Part shown: piece after piece, positions 1 through 6,115 of the stretch | How positions within the stretch are numbered: position 1 is the stretch's first letter | Layout: each line of letters begins with the position of its first letter | Assembly (NCBI GenBank): GCA_001779455.1 | Contig: MFKE01000005.1 | Location: 13,989 to 23,608 of the forward strand | Direction of reading: 5' to 3' | Length of the DNA: 9,620 nt | Source of the DNA: Candidatus Gottesmanbacteria bacterium RIFOXYB1_FULL_47_11 | GTDB taxonomy: Bacteria; Patescibacteriota; Microgenomatia; UBA10105; UBA927 | Position numbers and translations under genes: made by a program | The notes under the pieces: generated by a model | What the model was told of the DNA's origin: nothing | The model's database searches: none | What the model saw: only the letters and a program-made list of their open reading frames with translations

Positions 1-115
1 TATCGGAGGAGTGCTTGCCGATGTGGTCGGCGTGGGGAAGGTGATATTTTTACTGGGACTTATTATTCTCATATATGGTATCTATCGGATGAAGTATAAT
101 GGTAAAAGTTCGTAA
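1..115 (+). CDS. C-terminal end of a membrane protein (5' end outside window)
   Basis: An open frame entering from the left edge (first full codon at base 2) runs to a TAA at 113-115 and gives 37 residues. They form one strongly hydrophobic stretch (VIFLLGLIILIYGIY), preceded by a GGVLADVVGVGK segment and followed by a short basic tail ending in NGKSS. This is the pattern of a last transmembrane helix with a cytoplasmic tail. The GGxLAD...G segment resembles the loop-to-helix junctions of major facilitator permeases, but that is only a guess from a short piece. It lies 11 nt upstream of the Lgt-family gene on the same strand, so the two are probably co-transcribed. Confidence 0.6.
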   Translation, partial: IGGVLADVVGVGKVIFLLGLIILIYGIYRMKYNGKSS

Positions 116-126
116 CTAGTTTCACT

Positions 127-963
127 ATGTATCCTGTACTTTTTTCAATCGGCAGCTTTCATATCTACAGTCTGAGTGTTGCGTTTATTTTTGCGTGGCT
201 TATTTTTTCGTTTCTTTTTTGGCGCAGCCTTAGGAACCAAGGCATCCCGGAAGAACGTATTTTTGATCTGACGTTTTACAGTACGCTGTCGGCATTTTTC
301 TTCGCCCGTGCAGGATTTGTCGCGACCCACTGGACACAGTTTCAGGATAACGCAATCCGCATAGCGGCCATCTGGATTGCCCCGGGTATGTCTCTCTACG
401 GGGCGCTGTTTGGGGGACTAGTCGTTCTTGTGTTTTTATCGCGCCGCTACAAAGTCCGCCTGGGGCATGTCTTGGATGCATTCGGACCGGCACTGGGCGC
501 CGCATTTATATTGGGCGCCATAGGAGCACTGCTTGATGGTACATACGTGGGGGTCATGTCCGGTGCGCCCTGGGCCATCCGCTATGTCGGACACCTGGGG
601 AAACGCCATCCGGTACAGCTTTATGAGATCGTTGCCATGCTTTTTATTCTGATTGCGATGATATTTTTCATACGCCGTGCCGTCAAGAGACAATGGCCGT
701 TCGGTCTGGCCGGACTGTGGTTTTTTGCACTGTTTACTATTGCCGAGTTCGTGCTTGAATTTTTCCGTGATACTCCTGTATACTTAGGAGGCTTACGCGC
801 CAATCAGTGGATATTAGTCGCACTTTTTGCGGAAACGATGGGCGCGTTTTATGTCCGGGGGGGCGGCAGAGAAGTAGTCCGGCCCCTGGCAAACAGAATA
901 GTCGGCAAAATATCAAGAGTGTGGGGGAGTATATATGGTAAGCTTTCCAAGCGAAGTGCTTAA
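127..963 (+). CDS. lgt: Lgt-family prolipoprotein diacylglyceryl transferase homologue, active site diverged
   Basis: This 278-residue polytopic membrane protein matches the Lgt family in length and layout. Lgt transfers diacylglyceryl from phosphatidylglycerol to the lipobox cysteine of prelipoproteins at the cytoplasmic membrane. Visible family marks are the N-terminal PVLFSIGSFHIYSL (Y14, aligning with E. coli Y26), GMSLYGALFGG (87-97), RHPVQLYE (160-167, typical of Lgt) and EFFRD (211-215). The central signature is eroded: positions 130-142 read GAIGALLDGTYVG where canonical enzymes have GRxGNFxNGExxG. By my alignment R143, N146 and E151 of E. coli become A131, A134 and T139, H103 becomes Y91, and R239 becomes E207; G154 and E243 are kept. 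It may be a divergent active enzyme or a repurposed homologue. The ATG at 127 gives the usual Lgt N-terminus; no Shine-Dalgarno is seen. Its 3' end overlaps the next gene by 29 nt. Confidence 0.82.
   Translation: MYPVLFSIGSFHIYSLSVAFIFAWLIFSFLFWRSLRNQGIPEERIFDLTFYSTLSAFFFARAGFVATHWTQFQDNAIRIAAIWIAPGMSLYGALFGGLVVLVFLSRRYKVRLGHVLDAFGPALGAAFILGAIGALLDGTYVGVMSGAPWAIRYVGHLGKRHPVQLYEIVAMLFILIAMIFFIRRAVKRQWPFGLAGLWFFALFTIAEFVLEFFRDTPVYLGGLRANQWILVALFAETMGAFYVRGGGREVVRPLANRIVGKISRVWGSIYGKLSKRSA
923..929 (+). promoter_or_regulatory. Shine-Dalgarno of the dksA-like gene
   Basis: A GGGGGAG run lies 5 nt before the ATG at 935, inside the 3' end of the Lgt-family gene. It fixes the start of the zinc-finger gene and shows that Shine-Dalgarno-led initiation is used here for a gene inside an operon. 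Confidence 0.65.
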
Positions 964-1300
964 ACAACTGAGGGTACATTTAGAACAGGAAAAAAAGGAG
1001 CTTGTCGCGCGCATTGCCGAGCTTAGTGCGCAGGATCCCTTTTCTGATCCGGATCGGGCAAGTGACAACGCGGCAAGTGACACGGAAGCCAGTGAGGAAT
1101 CCAGCCACGACCGGTTTGCGGCTATGGTAGACGAGCTGAAGGCAAAGCTCGTGTCGGTTGATGCCGCGCTTATCCGGATCGGGGACGGGACGTACGGATA
1201 TTGCACAAACTGTCAATCGATGATCGACACCGATCGGCTCGGTATTTTACCCACCGCAACTCTTTGTTTGTCCTGCGAGACGAAGAAGGCACACGGATAA
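935..1300 (+). CDS. DksA/TraR-family zinc-finger protein
   Basis: This 121-residue protein has the DksA/TraR plan: an N-terminal coiled coil (about 5-32), an acidic linker DPFSDPDRASDNAASD (34-49), a second helix (about 57-80) and a C-terminal four-cysteine zinc finger (C90, C93, C111, C114; CTNC...CLSC). DksA-type proteins enter the RNA polymerase secondary channel and alter promoter kinetics, often together with ppGpp. TraR-like and YocK-like relatives share the finger, so the exact role is open. It is shorter than E. coli DksA (151 residues). The aspartates in the 37-49 stretch occupy the coiled-coil tip region where DksA has its DxxDxA motif, though the match is not exact. It overlaps the Lgt-family gene by 29 nt and ends 8 nt before the rluA-type gene. 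Family assignment is firm; function is inferred. Confidence 0.85.
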   Translation: MVSFPSEVLKQLRVHLEQEKKELVARIAELSAQDPFSDPDRASDNAASDTEASEESSHDRFAAMVDELKAKLVSVDAALIRIGDGTYGYCTNCQSMIDTDRLGILPTATLCLSCETKKAHG

Positions 1301-1308
1301 CATTTTTC

Positions 1309-1998
1309 ATGGATATTCCGATTCTTTACGAAGACCCCTCACTTCTGGTTATCAATAAGCCACCGGGAATAGTCGTAAACCGCGCCCTTTCGGTGAAGGG
1401 CGAAACCGTTCAGGACTGGGTTGAAAAAACGTACAGTATTTTTATCGGAGACCGGGCGGGAATCGTGCACCGCATTGATAAGGAAACATCAGGAATTCTC
1501 GTCATTGCCAAAACGCCCGCCGCATTTGTTGAACTGCAGCGTCAGTTTAAAGAACGGAGTATCAAAAAAACGTATCTGGCCATCGTACACGGAAAGCTAG
1601 TACCCGACACCGGGGAAATTAATGCGCCGGTTGACCGGTTGCCGTGGAACCGCGAGCGGTTCGGCATCGTTCCGGGAGGAAAAGAATCACTTACCAAGTA
1701 CAAAGTACTTGGACCCGTCGCCAGCAACGTCGAGGAACCTCTTACATATGTGGAACTTACCCCGCAGTCAGGGAGAACCCATCAGATCCGGGTGCATATG
1801 AAGTATATTAACCATCCGATTCTCGGGGACTATCTCTATGCAGGCCGTAAAACCGCCCGTGCCGACCGCCTGTGGGCGCCCCGTGTCATGCTGCATGCGT
1901 GGAAGCTTACCTGCACCCATCCGGAAAACGGGGAGGTTATTGCATTTGAGGCCCCGATACCGGATGATATGAGTGAGATCATCCATGGACACGCATAG
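1309..1998 (+). CDS. RluA-family RNA pseudouridine synthase
   Basis: This 229-residue enzyme isomerises uridine to pseudouridine in rRNA or tRNA. The RluA-family motif HRIDKETSG (54-62) contains the catalytic aspartate D57. Further family marks are LLVINKPPG near the N-terminus (12-20), KTYLAIVHG, and GRTHQIRVHM (155-164) followed by HPILGD. It starts directly with the catalytic domain and lacks the N-terminal S4 RNA-binding domain found in RluC and RluD, so it is closer in size to RluA-like enzymes; the target cannot be told from sequence. The frame is open back to a TTG at 1201, but that extension lies inside the dksA-like gene and does not resemble the family. The ATG at 1309 places the protein just after the preceding stop. 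No good Shine-Dalgarno is seen, so translational coupling is likely. Its end overlaps the antiporter gene by 14 nt. Confidence 0.9.
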   Translation: MDIPILYEDPSLLVINKPPGIVVNRALSVKGETVQDWVEKTYSIFIGDRAGIVHRIDKETSGILVIAKTPAAFVELQRQFKERSIKKTYLAIVHGKLVPDTGEINAPVDRLPWNRERFGIVPGGKESLTKYKVLGPVASNVEEPLTYVELTPQSGRTHQIRVHMKYINHPILGDYLYAGRKTARADRLWAPRVMLHAWKLTCTHPENGEVIAFEAPIPDDMSEIIHGHA

Positions 1999-3712
1999 CT
2001 TATCTCTTATCACCACACTGCTTCTTGTTTTCAGCGCGGCTATCCTCGGGGGCGTGGCGGCAAAATTTCTTAAACAACCGATGGTTCTGGGGTATATTGC
2101 AGCCGGTGTTCTTTTTGGCAATGTATTTCCGCGCGTTACCGACGCCGGTTTTCTAAATGCCATCGCCCAAAGCGGCGTGACACTTCTTCTGTTTACCCTC
2201 GGCATAGAGTTTTCCTTTCACCGGATGAAAAAATTGTTCCGGAGTATCGGGTGGGCAGCGGGGCTACAGATCGTTCTTGTGATTTTCCTCATTTTTCTCT
2301 TATCGCTGACGCTGGGTATAGGATTTCTGCCGAGTTTATTTATCGCTCTTGCGGCGGCACTTTCCTCAACAGCGGTGATTATGAAAATTCTCACGGAACG
2401 GGGTGAGATTGATACCGGCCCGGGAGAGGCGATGATCGCATGGTTGGTTGTGCAGGATATAAGCGTGATACCCATTATGATTATTTTGCCCGCGGTTGTT
2501 GCCGCCTCCGCCGGAGAACAATCCCTTATGGGTACGGTCGGGGTGATTGCCCTTAGCCTTCTGAAGGCGCTTGTTGTCCTTTTTATTGTCATTTATTTAG
2601 GGCGCAAGGGAATACCCGCGCTTCTTTCTGCGGTGGCGGGGCTCGGTAGCCGGGAAATACTCGTCCTAACGACCGTGGGGCTAGCATTTCTCTGCGGCCT
2701 GTTAACATTTGTTTTTGGGCTTTCGGCGGCTCTTGGCGCATTTATCGCCGGGATTCTTATTTCCGAAACAAGCCAGAACCACGCGATATTTGCCGAAGTC
2801 CGCCCCCTGCGTGATTTGTTTGCCGTTGTCTTTTTTGTGTCCCTTGGTATGGGTTTGCCTGCATCCGTATTTATCTCGGCCGGATGGACACTTCTTTTTA
2901 TTGCCGTCGCGGTTATTATTGTTAAATTTGTTGTCGTGTCGGGGCTTATGCGATTTTTGGGGTATCACCGCAAAACGGCATTCCTGGTTGCAGTGGGCCT
3001 CATCCCCATGAGTGAATTCGGGTTTATTATCGCAAGCCAGGGGCTCTCTCTGCGTGCTCTGACAGCCGCCGACTATTCGCTCATTGTTGCCCTCACATTT
3101 CTCACGATTCTTCTTTCTGCGCCCCTAACCAGCCGGGGGCAGGGGTTGTATTACCGGCTGCAGCGTTTCCTTGGGGGCAAGTGGCCGACACTTTTCCATA
3201 CCAAATCGGAGCTGGCGGCCTTCGCAGAGCAGCTGCCGTACCGCGATCATATTGTGCTGTGCGGGTACGGCCGGGTGGGGAAGTATATCGGGCGCGCCCT
3301 TGAAATGGCGGGCGTCCCGTTTGTGGTTGTTGACTACAACAATGCAACGATTGCGAAATTAAAAGGAAAGGGGATACCGGTTGTGTACGGCGACCCGGCA
3401 GACAAAGATGTCCTGGATTATGCGCAGGTGGATCTGGCCCGGGCTGTCATCATTGCAATACCCGACCGGCACACGCAGGAGCTGGTCATCGGGAATGTCC
3501 AGACCCTGAACCGTCATATAAAAATTATCTGCCGGACGCATCATGAGGAAGATCAGAAGGACCTTAAGTCTCTGGGGGTAGATTCGGTGGTACAACCGGA
3601 GTTTGAAGCCGCCATCTCGATCGTAGAGCGCCTGTTGCCGTCCTTCGGGATACCAGAGGAGGATGTCGCCGGAAAGATATCACGCTTGAAGATAGAACAT
3701 GGGGCAGGATAA
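1985..3712 (+). CDS. KefB/CPA2-type monovalent cation:proton antiporter with TrkA-N domain
   Basis: The 575-residue protein joins a Na+/H+-exchanger-type membrane domain (about residues 6-385, roughly a dozen hydrophobic segments) to a C-terminal Rossmann NAD-binding TrkA-N/RCK domain (about 421-550). Family marks include KQPMVLGYIAAGVLFG near residue 30, ALSSTAVIMKIL, WLVVQDISVIPIM with the QD pair at 157-158, and RDLFAVVFFVSLGMGL (276-291). The nucleotide-binding domain shows CGYGRVGKYIG (426-436) and the strand-end aspartate of VVVDYNN (D450). Such proteins exchange K+ or Na+ for H+ across the membrane and are gated by nucleotide or ligand binding to the cytoplasmic domain; KefB/KefC are glutathione-gated, which cannot be claimed here. 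The ATG at 1985 is preferred to an in-frame GTG at 1973. It is the last gene of the left operon and converges on an unrelated minus-strand gene. Confidence 0.9.
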   Translation: MDTHSLSLITTLLLVFSAAILGGVAAKFLKQPMVLGYIAAGVLFGNVFPRVTDAGFLNAIAQSGVTLLLFTLGIEFSFHRMKKLFRSIGWAAGLQIVLVIFLIFLLSLTLGIGFLPSLFIALAAALSSTAVIMKILTERGEIDTGPGEAMIAWLVVQDISVIPIMIILPAVVAASAGEQSLMGTVGVIALSLLKALVVLFIVIYLGRKGIPALLSAVAGLGSREILVLTTVGLAFLCGLLTFVFGLSAALGAFIAGILISETSQNHAIFAEVRPLRDLFAVVFFVSLGMGLPASVFISAGWTLLFIAVAVIIVKFVVVSGLMRFLGYHRKTAFLVAVGLIPMSEFGFIIASQGLSLRALTAADYSLIVALTFLTILLSAPLTSRGQGLYYRLQRFLGGKWPTLFHTKSELAAFAEQLPYRDHIVLCGYGRVGKYIGRALEMAGVPFVVVDYNNATIAKLKGKGIPVVYGDPADKDVLDYAQVDLARAVIIAIPDRHTQELVIGNVQTLNRHIKIICRTHHEEDQKDLKSLGVDSVVQPEFEAAISIVERLLPSFGIPEEDVAGKISRLKIEHGAG

Positions 3713-3744
3713 TTAATATTTTAAATTGTTTTTCAATATAAAGA

Positions 3745-4692
3745 TTATCGTTGGTAGCATCGAAGCGCTTGATGATACATAGAATCTAATATATTAGAAA
3801 AGTTGTCTAGTGATTGAACAAAAAAACTTGATCGTGTTGCATGTTTCAATTTATTGTTAACTATATCTGATAAATGTAGAATTAAATTTTCGATTTCATC
3901 TTGGTTTATCGACGAGCCGCCCATTTTAATGAGAGTCATAAAAATTTTATATCCTTGGAGGTTGTTTTCATTATTTAATACCAGCCTGATATATTCTTGT
4001 TCCTTTTTACTTAATGTACTTGTATTAGCGCGAATGGTGTGATAGATTTCTTGCTCGTAGTCGGCATGAACTCGTTGAGATGCTTCGAACATATCAGATA
4101 CAGTTCGCGCAGATATACCTACCTTTGGATAAGGCATGTATACTCTTTCGCCATTGGTTAGGTATGTGGGGATATTTGCTGGTGGTTCCCACGCACCAGT
4201 AAAATCAGCATCCCCTCCGTAGTTTATAGTTCGTACATATTTTTTGAATCGAGGATGTTCGCTATATTTATTAGGTGCAACAAGGAGCTTAAAATTATCA
4301 GAAGATTTTACTAAAACTGGTGTTAAACAAAATTCTTTATAGCGATAATAATTCAGTTCACCCGCTTTTGCTGTATGCGTTAGCATCTTCCAATATGTAC
4401 TCACTGTTCCAATTTGTGCAATTGCTCTATTTAAAGGTAATTCGTCGGGTTGGCGAATAGGATACTGAGAAATTTGAATTGGATGAGGGACTTGACCGAT
4501 TTCTGGTTCAAGCGGGACTTTAATGAAATAACCAAGTCCGGGTTCATGACGTATTTCAGCTTGAATAGAATTTTCTATTAATCTAATTAGCTCAGGATTT
4601 AGACTAAAAGCGCGGTTGGTGGTAATTGAGTGCGAAGTCAGTATATCCGACAGCATCTGCTTTGGTGCATCAATACACTCTAGATTCGGCAT
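3745..4692 (-). CDS. Hypothetical protein, unrecognised, AT-rich orphan
   Basis: I do not recognise this 315-residue protein. It has no signal peptide, transmembrane segment or known catalytic motif. Residues about 51-90 are proline-rich (GYFIKVPLEPEIG, PHPIQISQYPIRQP). The middle holds aromatic and charged stretches (NYYRYKEF, KKYVRTINYGGDADFTGAWEPP). From about 195 to the end it appears helical and polar. It is soluble-looking and probably cytoplasmic. Its DNA is much more AT-rich than either neighbour: two 60-base rows counted by hand gave 16 and 19 G+C, against 39 for a row of the antiporter gene. It also lies on the opposite strand, which suggests recent acquisition. The start is supported by a consensus TATAAT 10 nt upstream and the absence of any Shine-Dalgarno. 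It ends 32 nt from the antiporter stop in a convergent arrangement. Confidence 0.75.
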   Translation of the reverse strand: MPNLECIDAPKQMLSDILTSHSITTNRAFSLNPELIRLIENSIQAEIRHEPGLGYFIKVPLEPEIGQVPHPIQISQYPIRQPDELPLNRAIAQIGTVSTYWKMLTHTAKAGELNYYRYKEFCLTPVLVKSSDNFKLLVAPNKYSEHPRFKKYVRTINYGGDADFTGAWEPPANIPTYLTNGERVYMPYPKVGISARTVSDMFEASQRVHADYEQEIYHTIRANTSTLSKKEQEYIRLVLNNENNLQGYKIFMTLIKMGGSSINQDEIENLILHLSDIVNNKLKHATRSSFFVQSLDNFSNILDSMYHQALRCYQR

Positions 4693-4701
4693 AGCAAGGT
4701 G

Positions 4702-4710
4702 ATTATATCA
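4702..4710 (-). promoter_or_regulatory. Extended -10 promoter of the orphan gene
   Basis: Read on the minus strand, this is TGATATAAT: a perfect TATAAT (4707 down to 4702) with the TG of an extended -10. No convincing -35 is seen at 17 bp. The start codon (first base 4692) lies 10 nt beyond the -10 box, so a transcript starting about 7 nt after the box would have a leader of only a few bases. Confidence 0.65.
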
Positions 4711-4744
4711 CAAGTAATAAATATATCAGTAACGCATATTTATC

Positions 4745-4753
4745 TGGTAAAAT
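4745..4753 (+). promoter_or_regulatory. Extended -10 promoter of tgt
   Basis: The sequence TGGTAAAAT is an extended -10 (TG, one base, TAAAAT at 4748-4753). The last base of the box is 7 nt before the A of the tgt ATG, so the normal transcription start would fall at or next to the start codon. There is no Shine-Dalgarno. It faces the orphan gene's promoter within a 67-bp intergenic gap. Confidence 0.65.
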
Positions 4754-4759
4754 AGAGTC

Positions 4760-5941
4760 ATGGCAAAATTTGGTTTTAAACAGCTTCATAAAGATAAAAA
4801 GACCAGGGCGAGGGTGGGGGAGATTATGACCCCGCACGGGGTGATCAGGACCCCGGCATTTGTCCCGGTAGGGACGCAGGGGTCGGTCAAAAGCCTTACA
4901 CCCGAAGAACTGGATACAATCGGTGTTCAGCTGTATTTCGTCAACACATACCACATGTATTTGCGGCCGGGGATTGAGGTAGTCAAAAAAGCCGGCGGAT
5001 TACATACATTTATGCATTGGGATCATCCGCTCATGACCGATTCCGGGGGCTTCCAGGTGTTTTCACTCGGACGTTCTCCGGTGTCATTCCCGCGCAGGCG
5101 GGAATCGGTATTGGTTTTTGAAGAAACGCGGATTCCCGATCAGGTCGGGAATGACAATAAAAAAATGGTAAAAATTACGGACGACGGGGTAGAGTTTCAG
5201 TCCCATTGGGACGGATCAACGCATCTGTTTACCCCGGAGCGTAGCATGGAGTGGCAGTCCGCCTTGGGCGGAGATATCCACATTGCGTTTGATGACTGCA
5301 CGCCGTATCCGGTTTCCCACGAAAAAGCGCAAAAATCCATGGAGCGCACCCATGCGTGGGCCATGCGCAGCCTGAAGGCGCACCGTCAGGGCGCACTATA
5401 CGGATCAATTCAGGGGAGCGTCTACGAAGATTTACGCAAGGAGTCGGCCAGGTTTATCGCAAACCAGAATTTCGACGGTATTGCCATTGGGGGAGTTTCG
5501 GTCGGTGAGTCAAAAAAAGAAATGCGGAATGTCCTTGAGTGGGTGGTGCCGCTTTTGCCGGATGACAAACCGCGGCACCTGTTGGGAGTGGGGGAAATTG
5601 ATGACATTTTCACGATGATTGAACGAGGGGTAGATACGTTTGACTGTGTTGCGCCCACACGACTTGCCCGCACCGGGTCGCTGTACGTAAGGCACGGACA
5701 GATAGATATCACCAAGAGTAAATATGCAAAAGATTTGGGCCCGGTTGAGAAGAGTTGTACCTGCTATACCTGCCGGAATTTTACCCGTGCATATATCCAT
5801 CACCTGTTCCATGTGCGGGAGCTTCTCGCGTACCGGTTGGCGACCATTCACAATCTGCATTTCGTGCACATGGTGGTAAATAATATTAGGGAAGCAATTT
5901 GCGCAAACCGCTTCCTTGATTGTAAGAGGCAATGGCTATAA
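4760..5941 (+). CDS. tgt: Queuine/preQ1 tRNA-ribosyltransferase with an in-frame palindromic-repeat insertion
   Basis: The 393-residue enzyme exchanges guanine 34 in GUN-anticodon tRNAs for a queuine-type base. It is a TIM-barrel protein with the family marks PAFVPVGTQGSVK (32-44), TDSGGFQVFSLG (93-104; D94 is the general catalytic aspartate) and GVDTFDC (290-296; D295 aligns with the nucleophile). It also has PTRLARTG with two tRNA-contacting arginines, and a zinc site CxCxxC...H (C333, C335, C338, H364) with the standard 26-residue spacing to the histidine. All key residues are present, so it should be active. Residues 109-132 are encoded by a palindromic repeat (5083-5155) that sits directly after the DSGGFQVFSLG strand. 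Without it the protein would be about 369 residues, near the E. coli length of 375. The gene appears leaderless and is followed 24 nt later by a 49-aa gene. No queuosine-biosynthesis gene is in the window. Confidence 0.95.
   Translation: MAKFGFKQLHKDKKTRARVGEIMTPHGVIRTPAFVPVGTQGSVKSLTPEELDTIGVQLYFVNTYHMYLRPGIEVVKKAGGLHTFMHWDHPLMTDSGGFQVFSLGRSPVSFPRRRESVLVFEETRIPDQVGNDNKKMVKITDDGVEFQSHWDGSTHLFTPERSMEWQSALGGDIHIAFDDCTPYPVSHEKAQKSMERTHAWAMRSLKAHRQGALYGSIQGSVYEDLRKESARFIANQNFDGIAIGGVSVGESKKEMRNVLEWVVPLLPDDKPRHLLGVGEIDDIFTMIERGVDTFDCVAPTRLARTGSLYVRHGQIDITKSKYAKDLGPVEKSCTCYTCRNFTRAYIHHLFHVRELLAYRLATIHNLHFVHMVVNNIREAICANRFLDCKRQWL
5083..5155. repeat. 73-bp palindromic repeat element inside tgt
   Basis: The element begins GTCATTCCCG and ends CGGGAATGAC, which are perfect reverse complements (5083-5092 and 5146-5155). 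Each end is also a local hairpin: ATTCCCGC/GCGGGAAT at 5086-5093 and 5098-5105, and ATTCCCGA/TCGGGAAT at 5132-5139 and 5145-5152. An inner pair, CGGGAATC (5099-5106) with GATTCCCG (5131-5138), allows one long hairpin as an alternative fold. This is the widely dispersed bacterial repeat whose spurious translation reads FPRRRES...GND. Here it is read in frame within a conserved enzyme. Confidence 0.92.
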
Positions 5942-5944
5942 AAT
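5916..5944 (+). promoter_or_regulatory. Possible promoter for the 49-aa gene
   Basis: TTGATT (5916-5921), a 17-bp spacer and TAAAAT (5939-5944) fit a sigma-70 promoter overlapping the tgt stop codon. Transcription would start near 5951, just at the Shine-Dalgarno of the 49-aa gene. The site could uncouple the two downstream genes from tgt. A chance match in AT-rich sequence at a gene end is possible. Confidence 0.4.
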
Positions 5945-5950
5945 AGATGG

Positions 5951-5957
5951 AAAGGAG
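5951..5957 (+). promoter_or_regulatory. Strong Shine-Dalgarno of the 49-aa gene
   Basis: AAAGGAG lies 8 nt before the ATG at 5966. It is the best ribosome-binding site in the window and is the main support for the reality of this short gene. Confidence 0.8.
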
Positions 5958-5965
5958 ATTACCAT

Positions 5966-6115
5966 ATGGGATCATTCGGCGGTTATTATAAAGGCGAAAA
6001 GAAAAAGGTCAAAAAATCTGCACTCGAGAAAAGGGCGCAGCAGCAAATGCTCAGCGGCGCAAATGTCCAACTTCCTCAGGTCACTATAATCAAAAAGGGC
6101 AAGAAAGACTGGTAA
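5966..6115 (+). CDS. 49-residue basic small protein
   Basis: This short frame encodes 49 residues: a Gly/Tyr start (MGSFGGYYKG), a lysine-rich block (EKKKVKK), a short helix-like segment (ALEKRAQQQML), a hydrophobic strand (NVQLPQVTIIKK) and the ending GKKDW. It has no transmembrane segment and is highly basic, which would suit nucleic-acid or ribosome binding, but that is inference. Support for a real gene comes from the strong Shine-Dalgarno, the placement 24 nt after tgt, and the TAATG junction where its stop overlaps the next start by one base. I recall similar short proteins with a GSFGGYYKG-like start in Patescibacteria, but no function is known to me. Confidence 0.8.
   Translation: MGSFGGYYKGEKKKVKKSALEKRAQQQMLSGANVQLPQVTIIKKGKKDW

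Noticed and set aside
95..100. TATAAT as a promoter for the Lgt-family gene
   Set aside because: It falls in the coding end of the upstream gene, has no matching -35 that I can see, and lies in a tight operon where co-transcription is more likely.
1201..1308. N-terminal extension of the RluA-type gene from a TTG at 1201
   Set aside because: The extra 36 residues lie within the zinc-finger coding sequence of the preceding gene and do not resemble RluA-family proteins, which begin close to the ATG at 1309.
2702..3011. Long frames on both strands within the antiporter gene
   Set aside because: They have no start signals or recognisable protein features and are shadows of the well-supported antiporter frame.
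5042..5160. Intein or intron within tgt
   Set aside because: The insert is only about 73 bp, is a palindromic repeat, and lacks splicing-domain motifs; the reading frame simply passes through it.
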